Source: an uncultured Bacteroidia bacterium
GTDB taxonomy: Bacteria; Bacteroidota; Bacteroidia; Bacteroidales; F082
Direction of reading: 5' to 3'
Assembly: GCA_902799345.1 (NCBI GenBank)
Contig: CADBZW010000004.1
Coordinates: 1-64,000, forward strand
Length of the DNA stretch: 64,000 nucleotides
Positions 1 through 7,655 of the stretch are shown here, in pieces. A program made the position numbers and the translations under genes. The notes below the pieces were generated by a model. It worked only from the letters and a program-made list of their open reading frames with translations. It was not told where the DNA came from and did no database searches. Every line of letters starts with the position of its first letter. The stretch's first letter is position 1.

Positions 1-152
1 CGGCAGCCACCGGGTTTGTTTTCAAATTTCATTCCTGCCAGTTCAAAATAGCAAAGGGTAGGAATATGGATACCAGCCATGCGGGCGGCTTTCAGGATAG
101 TAGTGCCTTCCGGGACCTGGATCTGTTTGTTATCAATTGTTACGTTAATCAT
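1..152 (-). CDS. hydA: NADH-dependent [FeFe]-hydrogenase catalytic subunit HydA, N-terminus only
   Basis: Only the first 50 codons are in the window; the gene runs off the left edge. The protein begins [20 protein letters not shown] and has HIPTLCYFE, the start of a plant-type [2Fe-2S] ferredoxin fold as found at the N-terminus of HydA and NuoG. The ATG at 152 follows a purine-rich AAAGAGGAGG stretch, a strong Shine-Dalgarno that is rare in this phylum. It lies 20 bases after the hydB stop, so it is the last visible gene of a hydrogenase operon. The family carries the H-cluster and reduces protons with electrons from NADH and ferredoxin through HydB. NuoG or a formate dehydrogenase subunit would share this N-terminus; the HydB-type neighbour makes HydA the best call. 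Confidence 0.75.
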   Translation of the reverse strand, partial: MINVTIDNKQIQVPEGTTILKAARMAGIHIPTLCYFELAGMKFENKPGGC

Positions 153-172
153 ATTTGTTTCCTCCTCTTTTA

Positions 173-2204
173 TTATTTGACAGAAATGGCACCGAACTTA
201 CAGGTTGAGATACAGGCACCGCACTTGATACACTTGGAAGGATCGATCATCATCGAAGGCAGCTTGTGGCCGGGAGCGATGTAGTCGGTCTTCGAGATGG
301 CCTCGGCGGGGCAGTTCTTCTTACAAGCACCGCAGCCAATGCACTTCTCCTTGTCGATTTCATAACGCATGAGCTTCTTGCAGACGCCAGCGCGGCATTT
401 CTTGTCAACAACGTGCTCAACATACTCGTCCCAGAAGTTGTCCAAGGTCGAAAGCACCGGATTCGGTGAGGTCTGACCCAGACCGCAGAGGGCGGTATCC
501 TTAATCACAGCGGCGAGGTTGCGGAGTTCCTGAAGGTCGTCCATGGTGCCTCTGCCTTCCGTGATCTTGGTGAGGATTTCGAGCATACGCTTGTTACCGA
601 TACGGCAGGGCGAGCACTTACCGCAGCTCTCTTCGCAGGTGAACTCCAAGTAGAACTTGGCGATGGCCACCATGCAGGAGGTGTCGTCCATGACCACCAT
701 ACCGCCAGAGCCCATCATGGAGCCGGCAGCGGCAAGGCTTTCATAGTCGATAGGAGTGTCGAGGTGTTTCTCCGTCAAGCAGCCGCCTGAAGGACCACCA
801 GTCTGGACGGCCTTGAACTTACGGCCACCCTTGATACCACCACCGATTTCGTAGATGATGTCGCGCAGCGTGGTGCCCATCGGGACCTCAATCAGACCGA
901 CGTTGTTGATCTGACCGGCCAGAGCGAACACCTTCGTGCCCTTCGACTTCTCGGATCCGATGCTGGCAAACCAGTCAGCACCCTTGGTGATGATGATCGG
1001 CACGTTGGCGAAGGTCTCCACGTTGTTCACGTTGGAGGGTTGGCCCTTGTAGCCATGAACAGCCGGGAACGGGGGTTTCAGCGTAGGCTCACCACGCATA
1101 CCTTCCATCGAGTGGATCAGAGCAGTCTCTTCACCGCATACGAAAGCACCGGCACCATAGCGGAGCTCGATGTCGAAATCGAAGCCCGAGCCGAGGATGT
1201 CTTTACCGAGCAGGCCGTATTCGCGGGCCTGGGCGATGGCGACTTGCAGACGGTGGATAGCCAGCGGGTATTCACCGCAGACGAAAGCACCGGCACCGTA
1301 GCGGAGTTCGATATCGAAATCGAAGCCCGAGCCGAGGATGTCTTTACCGAGCAGGCCGTATTCGCGGGCCTGGGCGATGGCGACTTGCAGACGGTGGATA
1401 GCCAGCGGGTATGATGTCTTTACCGAGCAGGCCGTATTCGCGGGCCTGGGCGATGGCGACTTGCAGACGGTGGATAGCCAGCGGGTATTCAGCACGGATG
1501 TAAACCAAACCGTGGGTGGCGCCGATGGCATAGCCGCAGATGGCCATGGCCTCGACGATGCTGTGCGGGTCGCCTTCCATGATGGAACGGTCCATGAACG
1601 CACCCGGGTCGCCTTCGTCGGCGTTGCAGATGACGTACATCTCATCGCACTTGTTCTTTGCGCAGAGACCCCATTTCACACCGGTGGGGAAGCCAGCGCC
1701 GCCACGGCCGCGAAGACCTGACTTGGTGACTTCGTCGATCACTTGTTGGGGAGTCATTTCGCTAAGGCACTTGCCCAAAGCCTCGTAACCGCCACGGGAA
1801 ATGCATTCGTCGATGTTTTCGGGATTGATGAAACCGCAGTTACGCAAAGCGATACGCAGTTGCTTACGGTAGAAGCCCATGTGCTTCGAGTCAGAGACGT
1901 GTTCCTTGTTTTCAGGATCCAGATAGAGCAAATCAGTGACCTTACGGCCCTTGATGATGTGCTCGTTGATGATCTTTTCGACATCTTCAGGCTTCACCTG
2001 AGTGTAGAACGTGTTGTCAGGCATGATCTTCACGATGGGGCCCTTCTCGCAGAAGCCGAAGCAACCCGTTCTGACCACCTGAACTTCATTCTGCAAGCCC
2101 TTCTCAGCAAGGATGCGCTGGAAGTTCTCGATGATTTGAGCACTTGCCGAAGCTTGGCAGCCAGTACCACCGCACACCAGCACGTGCATCTTGATTTTTG
2201 TCAT
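173..2204 (-). pseudogene. hydB: hydB, NuoF-like bifurcating hydrogenase subunit, frame broken by internal duplications
   Basis: The 5' part (2204 to about 1412) has a thioredoxin-like [2Fe-2S] domain (CGGTGCQAS, CFGFCEKGP) and the FMN/NADH region (GRGGAGFPTG). The 3' part has the NuoF [4Fe-4S] motif SCGKCSPCRIG and two C-terminal ferredoxin motifs (CIGCGACKKNC, CIKCGACISTC). Between them a 47-codon segment, YPLAIHRLQV to GAFVCGE, occurs twice (1130-1270 and 1271-1411), and a third partial copy of 75 bases follows at 1413-1487. The extra 217 bases are not a multiple of three, so the two halves are in different frames. Removing them gives 604 residues, a normal HydB length. HydB is the flavin subunit that exchanges electrons between NADH and ferredoxin. 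The start at 2204 lies 23 bases after the upstream stop. The break is probably an assembly error rather than a true pseudogene. Confidence 0.85.
1130..1487. repeat. Tandem intragenic duplication in hydB (141 bp x2 plus 75 bp)
   Basis: Two adjacent 141-bp units (1130-1270, 1271-1411) are followed by a 75-bp partial unit (1413-1487). The 75-bp part is identical in all three copies. The two full units differ at four positions, and all four changes look synonymous in the hydB frame. Exact unit length in codons (47) with silent differences is what two strain haplotypes joined end to end would give. Confidence 0.95.
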
Positions 2205-2227
2205 ATAAATTCCTCCGAATTAAATTA

Positions 2228-2566
2228 TTAGATAGTTTCGTAGTTCACGGGAATGACGCCTTCCACCATTTCGTTGTTCATCACATACTTGGTGAGGATT
2301 TCGTCAGCGCGGTTGTTGTCGACATGACCGAAGACGTAGCCCATGCAGCCGGTCTGGGTGAAGACGATGCCAAGCTTCAGCTCGTCGGCCTTCTCCATCA
2401 TGTGTTCCATAACTTGTTTTGCACCAGCGGCAATACCGCAGGTGGCCATTGCGACCTTAATTTGCACCAAAGAGTCGGGATCGTTGCTCTTTTCGCGAAG
2501 GTCAAGGGTGGACTGAAGCTTCTCTCTCATAGCTTTCAGTTCTGCTAAAGACTTAACTTTTGCCAT
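2228..2566 (-). CDS. Small thioredoxin-like [2Fe-2S] protein of the hydrogenase operon, apparently shortened
   Basis: A 112-residue protein, first gene of the hyd operon. The N-terminal helix (MAKVKSLAELKAMREKL) and the motifs ATCGIAAGA and TQTGCMGY match the small thioredoxin-fold [2Fe-2S] protein often encoded next to hydB. From knowledge of the family, the second motif usually continues as G-C-x-G-x-C plus a strand-rich stretch before GHVD. Here GCMGY runs straight into VFGHVD, so one cysteine and about 15 residues seem to be missing. Only two cysteines remain, too few for a normal cluster. The reading frame is intact. It may be a real variant or another local deletion like those in rex and frdA. 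A NuoE-like HydC is not present upstream. Confidence 0.65.
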   Translation of the reverse strand: MAKVKSLAELKAMREKLQSTLDLREKSNDPDSLVQIKVAMATCGIAAGAKQVMEHMMEKADELKLGIVFTQTGCMGYVFGHVDNNRADEILTKYVMNNEMVEGVIPVNYETI

Positions 2567-2648
2567 AGAATGATTGTTTTTATGGTTATTTATTGAGTTT
2601 GATTCTCTCGTTTGCTTCTCGAACGCATCATGCGTTCAAAAAACGCTG

Positions 2649-2656
2649 CAAATTTA
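2649..2656 (-). promoter_or_regulatory. Promoter minus-7 element for the hyd operon
   Basis: CAAATTTA on the plus strand is TAAATTTG on minus, the Bacteroidota TAnnTTTG element, about 83 bases upstream of the first start codon. Confidence 0.5.
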
Positions 2657-2754
2657 GGAAAAATATGTGCTCATTCCAAATAATAAATAAAGATTTTTCT
2701 TGTTTTGAAATTTTTGTATTCTGCTGTGTGTTAGCATATTATACAATAAGAAAA

Positions 2755-2799
2755 CCCCCGTTTTGTAAATTAGAATCGTTCTAATTTAGAAAAGCGGGG
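2755..2799. promoter_or_regulatory. Large hairpin upstream of the hyd operon
   Basis: Two 21-base arms (2755-2775 and 2779-2799) pair at 18 of 21 positions around a three-base loop. The inner nine pairs (TAAATTAGAA with its complement) are perfect. It lies between the terminator of the upstream minus gene and the hyd promoter. It could be a second terminator (T-rich sequence follows on minus) or an operator; the sequence does not settle this. Confidence 0.45.
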
Positions 2800-2810
2800 A
2801 ATTATGGCAT

Positions 2811-2854
2811 AAAAAAAGCCTTCCGACCGACAAAACGTCGCATCGGAAAGCTTT
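2811..2854 (-). terminator. Rho-independent terminator after the TerB-like gene
   Basis: AAAGCCTTCCGA pairs with TCGGAAAGCTTT at 11 of 12 positions, with an inner CGAC/GTCG extension. On the minus strand the stem is followed by a run of eight T. It begins 24 bases after the stop codon of the minus gene. Confidence 0.8.
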
Positions 2855-2877
2855 GGTGTCGCGTGAATTTAAATGAA

Positions 2878-3210
2878 TTAAAGCTCGTCGTTGATGAGCA
2901 TTTCGAGCACCTTCATGAAGTTCTGCTCCTTCGGCGAGTTGACGCCATCAGCCATGACGAGGTCATTCAGGTCGGCCATGAAGGCAGCTTTGTCTTCTTC
3001 GGTCTTAAGGAACTCGTCCTTGTGATCCTTGAAGAAACTCATCCATGCTGGGTTGGTCATTTTTTTGTACTCCTCAAAGACTTCACGATAAGCCTTTTCG
3101 TCAAATTGCATGCAGATACGTTCAAGTTCGGTATATGAAATGGTACCATCAATACCCGATGCGCAGAGCATCATAAAAATCTGGAATTTTTCTTTAGTAA
3201 GGTTTTCCAT
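2878..3210 (-). CDS. TerB-like small helical protein
   Basis: Encodes 110 residues starting MENLTKEKFQ. An in-frame ATG ten codons upstream exists, but it lies on top of the predicted promoter, so the start at 3210 is preferred. The protein is all-helical in character and has two related stretches, ASGIDGTISYTELERI and VMADGVNSPKEQNFMKVL. These resemble the acidic-D-G-x-(I/V)-x-x-x-E pattern of TerB/DjlA-type domains, which bind metal in some members. No signal peptide or membrane segment is visible. Its function is unknown. It is monocistronic, with its own promoter and a strong terminator separating it from the hyd operon. Placing it in the TerB family is inference from motif spacing. Confidence 0.6.
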   Translation of the reverse strand: MENLTKEKFQIFMMLCASGIDGTISYTELERICMQFDEKAYREVFEEYKKMTNPAWMSFFKDHKDEFLKTEEDKAAFMADLNDLVMADGVNSPKEQNFMKVLEMLINDEL

Positions 3211-3237
3211 TGTAAAGCGTTTTGATATTATTTGCGA

Positions 3238-3245
3238 CAAAAATA
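3238..3245 (-). promoter_or_regulatory. Promoter minus-7 element for the TerB-like gene
   Basis: CAAAAATA on plus, TATTTTTG on minus, 28 bases upstream of the chosen start codon. Confidence 0.5.
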
Positions 3246-3457
3246 GAAAATAAAATCATACCCTTGCAATAAATTTCAATATTTTTATGAGAAAATTTTT
3301 CATTATGCTTTGTTCCGCGTGAAAGTTGTGAATTCCTTGTGCTTTGATTTCGAGTTAGAGATTTGTATTTATGAATTTTATCAAGTTAATATTCAAATAG
3401 TTTACGTTATTATCTAAAATTACTGCTTTTTTTGATGTATCGTATCGGAAAATGCAC

Positions 3458-3465
3458 TAATTTTG
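3458..3465 (+). promoter_or_regulatory. Promoter minus-7 element for rex
   Basis: TAATTTTG, with a TTTG at 3431-3434 as a possible minus-33 element (23-base spacer, slightly long). The start codon is 32 bases downstream. Confidence 0.55.
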
Positions 3466-3497
3466 CAGCATCAAACAAATAGATAAATTTATATCGA

Positions 3498-4125
3498 ATG
3501 GCATCGCAGCACAATACATCACTTGTAGTACAGAAGTCGACATTGAGTCGGTTGCCGCTCTACTATAGCCACATCCGCAAGATGCAGCAGCAAGGCGACA
3601 AATATGTTTCGGCTGCCGCCGTTGCCCAAAGCCTCAACCTCAACCCCGTCTTGGTTCGCAAAGACCTGTCGGGTGTGAGTAGCGTGGAAGGAAAGCCTCG
3701 CGCTAAGCGAGTTTTTGGGTTATAACAAAGTAGACGAAGCCATTTTGGTGGGTGTAGGAAGTCTCGGACGGCTGATTCTGACCAACACGGAGTTTTCGAG
3801 CATGGGCTTAGACATCGCTGTAGGATTTGATAAAGATCCTGACCTTGTTGGCCTCCAAATCGGGAGCAAATATATTCTTCCCATGGAAAAGATGGAGAGC
3901 TACATCAAACGCACTGGCGTCAAAATCGGCATCATCACCGTGCCCGCCGACCAAGCTCAGGCCGTTTGTGACCAAATGGTGGAGTGCGGCATCCTTGCCA
4001 TCTGGAACTTCGCCTTCACCCTACTCAACGTGCCACAAGGCATCCTCGTGAAAAACGAGAACCTCCCCTCCTCGCTCGCCGTGCTGTCGCAGCAGCTTGC
4101 AAAAAAATTGAAGAACACCAAATAA
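3498..4125 (+). pseudogene. rex: Redox-sensing repressor Rex, frame broken by a short deletion
   Basis: The N-terminal part (3498 to about 3700) is a winged helix: STLSRLPLYYSHIRKM, SLNLNPVLVRKDLSGVSS, VEGKPR. The C-terminal part, in another frame, is the Rossmann NADH-binding domain: LGYNKVDEA, VGVGSLGRLI, GFDKDPDLVG, ITVPADQAQAV, AIWNFA. Rex normally has V-G-[FY]-E plus about ten residues between these parts. Here CCTCGCG is joined directly to the sequence for ALSEFLGYN, so about 30 bases (3n+2) are missing at 3698-3704. As written, translation stops after 75 codons and leaves only the DNA-binding domain. Rex represses fermentation and hydrogen genes until NADH accumulates. Its position beside hyd and adh genes fits that role. 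An assembly error and a true mutation are both possible. Confidence 0.85.
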
Positions 4126-4197
4126 CCAATACATTTTCCTACCTGCCAAAACCAAGACAACTAAACAGAAGAAACCTAATATCTAAAATCAATAAAA

Positions 4198-4235
4198 AAT
4201 TATCCATATAAGAAATCAGTATATTACGGATAATT
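4198..4235. promoter_or_regulatory. Inverted repeat upstream of the alcohol dehydrogenase
   Basis: AATTATCC (4198-4205) and GGATAATT (4228-4235) are perfect 8-base arms, with partly matching TATA-rich inner flanks. The site lies between rex and adh, 56 bases before the adh start. It does not match the usual Rex site with TTGT/ACAA ends. It could be an operator for another regulator or a hairpin ending rex transcripts. Confidence 0.35.
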
Positions 4236-4290
4236 GAAGGATTTAACCGACAAAACAATCTTAATAATAACCAATTAAACACAAAACGAA

Positions 4291-5508
4291 ATGAATAGAT
4301 TCACATTACCGAGAGATCTTTATCATGGTGAGAACGCTTTAGAAGCATTGAAGACCTTCACTGGAAAACGCGCTGTTATCTGCGTTGGCGGAGGAAGCAT
4401 GAAACGCTTCGGATTTTTGGATAGAGCCATTGCCTACCTGCAAGAAGCCGGCATGGAAGTGAAAGTGATTGACGGCATCGAGCCCGACCCGTCGGTGGAG
4501 ACCGTGATGAATGGTGCCGCCGTGATGCGTGAGTTCCAACCTGATTGGATTGTGGCCATCGGCGGTGGTTCACCCATCGATGCAGCCAAAGCCATGTGGA
4601 TTAAATATGAATACCCTGAGACCACTTTTGAAGACATGTGCAAAGTGTTCGGTCTGCCAAAACTGAGAACCAAGGCCCACTTCTGCGCCGTTTCTTCCAC
4701 CTCTGGCACTGCCACCGAAGTGACCGCCTTCTCCATCATCACCGACTATGCCAAGGGCATCAAATACCCCATCGCCGACTTTGAAATCACGCCCGACGTG
4801 GCCATCGTTGACCCGGCCTTGGCCCAAACCATGCCCAAGAAGCTGGTTGCCCACACGGGTATGGACGCCATGACGCACGCCATCGAAGCCTATGTCTCGA
4901 CCGCCCACTGCGACTACACCGACCCGTTGGCCATGCACGCCATCAAGATGATCCAAAGAGACTTGGTGAACTCGTACAACGGCGACGTGACCGCCCGCAA
5001 CGAGATGCACAACGCCCAATGCCTCGCCGGCATGGCCTTCTCCAACGCCCTGTTAGGCATCGTCCACTCGATGGCTCACAAGACCGGTGCCGCGTTTGCC
5101 GACTTTGGCGCACACATCATCCACGGTGCAGCCAACGCCATGTATCTGCCCAAGGTGATTGCCTTCAATGCCAAGAACCCCGAGGCCAAGCAACGCTACG
5201 GTGTCATCGCCGACATTATGAACCTTGGCGGCAACAACGATGACGAAAAGGTGGCCCTGCTCATCGCCGCATTGCGCAAGATGAACGACGACCTCAACAT
5301 CCCGCACTGCATCAAGAACTACGGTGCCGACTCCTACCCTTGCGAACAAGGTTTTGTGCCTGAGAACGTGTTCCTCGAAAGGTTGCCCGAAATCGCCAAG
5401 AACGCTATCGGCGACGCTTGCACAGGCTCCAACCCGCGCATCCCGACGCAAAAGGAGATGGAAGAGCTGCTGAAGTGCTGCTACTACGATACCGAAGTTA
5501 ATTTTTGA
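4291..5508 (+). CDS. Iron-containing alcohol dehydrogenase
   Basis: A 405-residue group III (iron-activated) dehydrogenase of usual length. The N-terminal dinucleotide domain has CVGGGSMKRFG and the GGGSPIDAAKAM motif. The C-terminal helical domain has the metal ligands in MDAMTHAIEAY, GIVHSMAHKTGA and GAHIIHGAANA, which supply the Asp and three His. It is related to the ADH domain of AdhE and to 1-propanol/butanol dehydrogenases, and would reduce an aldehyde to an alcohol with NAD(P)H in the cytosol. The exact substrate cannot be told. A hairpin follows the stop. Its place between rex and the hydrogenase cluster suggests an alternative outlet for excess NADH. Confidence 0.9.
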   Translation: MNRFTLPRDLYHGENALEALKTFTGKRAVICVGGGSMKRFGFLDRAIAYLQEAGMEVKVIDGIEPDPSVETVMNGAAVMREFQPDWIVAIGGGSPIDAAKAMWIKYEYPETTFEDMCKVFGLPKLRTKAHFCAVSSTSGTATEVTAFSIITDYAKGIKYPIADFEITPDVAIVDPALAQTMPKKLVAHTGMDAMTHAIEAYVSTAHCDYTDPLAMHAIKMIQRDLVNSYNGDVTARNEMHNAQCLAGMAFSNALLGIVHSMAHKTGAAFADFGAHIIHGAANAMYLPKVIAFNAKNPEAKQRYGVIADIMNLGGNNDDEKVALLIAALRKMNDDLNIPHCIKNYGADSYPCEQGFVPENVFLERLPEIAKNAIGDACTGSNPRIPTQKEMEELLKCCYYDTEVNF

Positions 5509-5527
5509 GTTGATATAACCATATGAC

Positions 5528-5558
5528 AGGCGGGCAGCCAATAAAAGGCTGCTCGCCT
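5528..5558 (+). terminator. Hairpin after the alcohol dehydrogenase
   Basis: AGGCGGGCAGCC and GGCTGCTCGCCT pair over 12 positions (one G-T pair) around an 8-base loop. No T-run follows, so it may be an attenuator or processing hairpin rather than a full terminator. Confidence 0.5.
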
Positions 5559-5634
5559 AAATATGGTATATATAGCATTAATCAAAAAGAAGAATAATCT
5601 ATTCAAAAAAACAACCCTTTAAAACTAACCCAAA

Positions 5635-5934
5635 ATGAATATTAAAGTATGCGTTGGCAGTTCATGCCACCTGAAAGGTTCCTACGATGTCATTCTAGCC
5701 ATGAAAGACATCCTCAAGAAATATGACGTTGAAGACCTAGTTGAACTGCAAGCCAGTTTCTGCCTCGGTCATTGCGCCCAAGGCGTGAACATAAAGACCG
5801 ACGACATCCCGGAAAACATGATGAAAAAAGCCAGCATCAGCGCCGAAGACGGCTTCTTGCTTTTGCACAATGTCACCAAAGACAACGCAGAAGAACTATT
5901 TGTAAAAGAAATTTATCCGTTGATTGAAATCTAA
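5635..5934 (+). CDS. Thioredoxin-like [2Fe-2S] ferredoxin, sensory hydrogenase partner
   Basis: A 99-residue protein starting MNIKVCVGSSCHLKGSYDV, with a second motif SFCLGHCAQGV. The C-x4-C and C-x3-C pairs are the four ligands of thioredoxin-fold [2Fe-2S] ferredoxins; NuoE-type and TM1420-type proteins share this layout. The downstream PAS-hydrogenase gene begins 12 bases after its stop, so the two are co-transcribed. It probably passes electrons to or from that sensor. A close paralogue with the same motifs and nearly the same C-terminus (DGFLL, HxVTKxNAExLFVK) heads the nqr operon at 24401-24706. There is no recognisable promoter of its own. Confidence 0.85.
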   Translation: MNIKVCVGSSCHLKGSYDVILAMKDILKKYDVEDLVELQASFCLGHCAQGVNIKTDDIPENMMKKASISAEDGFLLLHNVTKDNAEELFVKEIYPLIEI

Positions 5935-5945
5935 AACAGAACGAC

Positions 5946-7655
5946 ATGTCGAAATATTTAGAGTTTCGCAATGCGAGATGCAAGGATTGCTACAAATGCC
6001 TTCGTGAATGTCCGGTGAAAGCCATCGACTTCAAGGGCCATCAAGCCGAAATCATTGAAGACCGCTGCATCTTGTGCGGTCACTGCACGTTGGCGTGTCC
6101 GCAAAATGCGAAGATCGTTCACAGCGAACTGGAAGAAGTGAAACAAATGTTGGCCGGCACCGACAAGGTGATTGCCAGCGTTGCCCCATCGTTCATATCA
6201 AGCTTCGGTCTCACCGACTTTGGCGTGATGAAACTGGCCTTGGCCAAGTTAGGCTTTGCCGATGCGGAAGAAACCGCCGTTGGCGCACAAGCTGTCACCA
6301 AGGAATACGCACGTCTGCTCAAGACGGGCGAGTTCACCAACTTCATCACCTCGGCCTGCCCTGCTGCCTGCCGGATGATTCAGGAATACTACCCGAAGGC
6401 ACTCAAATACCTTGCTCCTGTTGATTCCCCGATGGTGGCCCATGCCAAAATCATCAAGAAGCAGCACCCCGATGCCCGTATCGTCTTTATCGGACCCTGC
6501 ATCGCCAAGAAGCGCGAAGCCGATGAATGTCATTTGATTGACCACGTGCTGACCTTCGAGGATGTGGTGAAACTCTTCGACGAAAGAAACATCAAACTCG
6601 ACGGAATCACCAACCTCAGCCTCAACAAGAAAAACGGCTCGCCAAACCTTGCCAAGGAATACCCGATACCGCAAGGCATCATCAACTCCTTCCCTGTTCT
6701 GCCCGAAGGCTACGAATACATCGCCGTCGACGGACCGAAGAAGTGCGTCGAGGCATTGGAGAACATCGAGCATCTCGACCACGTGGTGATGGAAATCAAC
6801 CTGTGCGTGGACGCCTGTGTGAATGGACCTTGCTCGTTGGTTAAAGAGGGCGGTTCCATCAAGGCCACTGCCGATGTGCGCAAATACGTCAGCCGCGAGA
6901 AACAAGCCCTGACCGGACCTCAAGACGACAGCCCGCTCGACGTAAGCCTGGCGGCTGCTCATCCTCGCCTTCGCAGCCACAGCATGGCTGCCCCTGAGCG
7001 CGAGATTGAGGCCATCCTGCACCAGACCGGTAAGATGAAACCCGAAGATGAACTGAATTGCGGCTCATGCGGCTATGCCACCTGTCGTGAGAAGGCTTGG
7101 GCCGTTTACAACGGCTATGCCGACATCGAAATCTGCCTGCCTTATATGCGCCAACGCGCCGAGTCGCTCTCGTTCGAGATCATCCAAAACAGCCCTGAAG
7201 GCATCATCGTCCTCGATTCGGAACTCAACATTCAGGAAATCAACAATAAAGGCAGGGAGCTCCTCGGCATCGACGATCCCAACGCCAAGGGAAGACCTGC
7301 CGCCGACTTCTTCAGCCCCATCGACTTCTACAACGCCTATACGCAAAAGAAACACATCAGCTGCAAACAGACGCATATCCCCACCACTGGAAAATACGTC
7401 GACATATCCATCAACTACCTGGCTGGACAAAACGTCATCTTCGGCATCCTGAAAGACGTCACCGATACCGTCGATTACGAAAACCGCATCATGAAGGTGA
7501 AAATGGAGACCTTGACCACGACTGATGAGGTTATCAAGAAACAAATGCGTGTGGCTCAAGAGATTGCGTCGCTATTGGGCGAAACCACAGCCGAAACTAA
7601 GGTGGCCTTGCTGAAACTCAAGAAAACCCTAACCGAAGAAAACAAGAAGAACTGA
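5946..7655 (+). CDS. hydS: PAS-containing sensory [FeFe]-hydrogenase (HydS / group C type)
   Basis: 569 residues. Two [4Fe-4S] motifs lie at residues 12-55 (CKDCYKCLREC, CILCGHCTLAC). H-cluster motifs follow: L1 TSACPAAC with C138, L2 FIGPCIAKK with C185, and L3 NLCVDACVNGP with C287 and C291. A four-cysteine Fes-type cluster domain lies at about 368-400 (NCGSCGYATC, EICLPY), then a PAS domain at about 405-505 and a helical tail. In catalytic enzymes the first L1 cysteine relays protons (TSCCP); here it is alanine. That change is typical of sensory group C proteins and predicts slow turnover. The phosphatase gene overlaps its stop codon (TGATG), a translational coupling that suggests direct signalling from H-cluster or PAS state to the phosphatase. 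Confidence 0.88.
   Translation: MSKYLEFRNARCKDCYKCLRECPVKAIDFKGHQAEIIEDRCILCGHCTLACPQNAKIVHSELEEVKQMLAGTDKVIASVAPSFISSFGLTDFGVMKLALAKLGFADAEETAVGAQAVTKEYARLLKTGEFTNFITSACPAACRMIQEYYPKALKYLAPVDSPMVAHAKIIKKQHPDARIVFIGPCIAKKREADECHLIDHVLTFEDVVKLFDERNIKLDGITNLSLNKKNGSPNLAKEYPIPQGIINSFPVLPEGYEYIAVDGPKKCVEALENIEHLDHVVMEINLCVDACVNGPCSLVKEGGSIKATADVRKYVSREKQALTGPQDDSPLDVSLAAAHPRLRSHSMAAPEREIEAILHQTGKMKPEDELNCGSCGYATCREKAWAVYNGYADIEICLPYMRQRAESLSFEIIQNSPEGIIVLDSELNIQEINNKGRELLGIDDPNAKGRPAADFFSPIDFYNAYTQKKHISCKQTHIPTTGKYVDISINYLAGQNVIFGILKDVTDTVDYENRIMKVKMETLTTTDEVIKKQMRVAQEIASLLGETTAETKVALLKLKKTLTEENKKN

Noticed and set aside
1130..1487. Direct repeats as a possible CRISPR array
   Set aside because: The units are 141 bp, contiguous without spacers and translate as HydB.
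173..2204. NuoF of complex I
   Set aside because: The N-terminal thioredoxin-like domain, two extra C-terminal [4Fe-4S] motifs and the adjoining HydA-like start indicate HydB; no other nuo genes are present.
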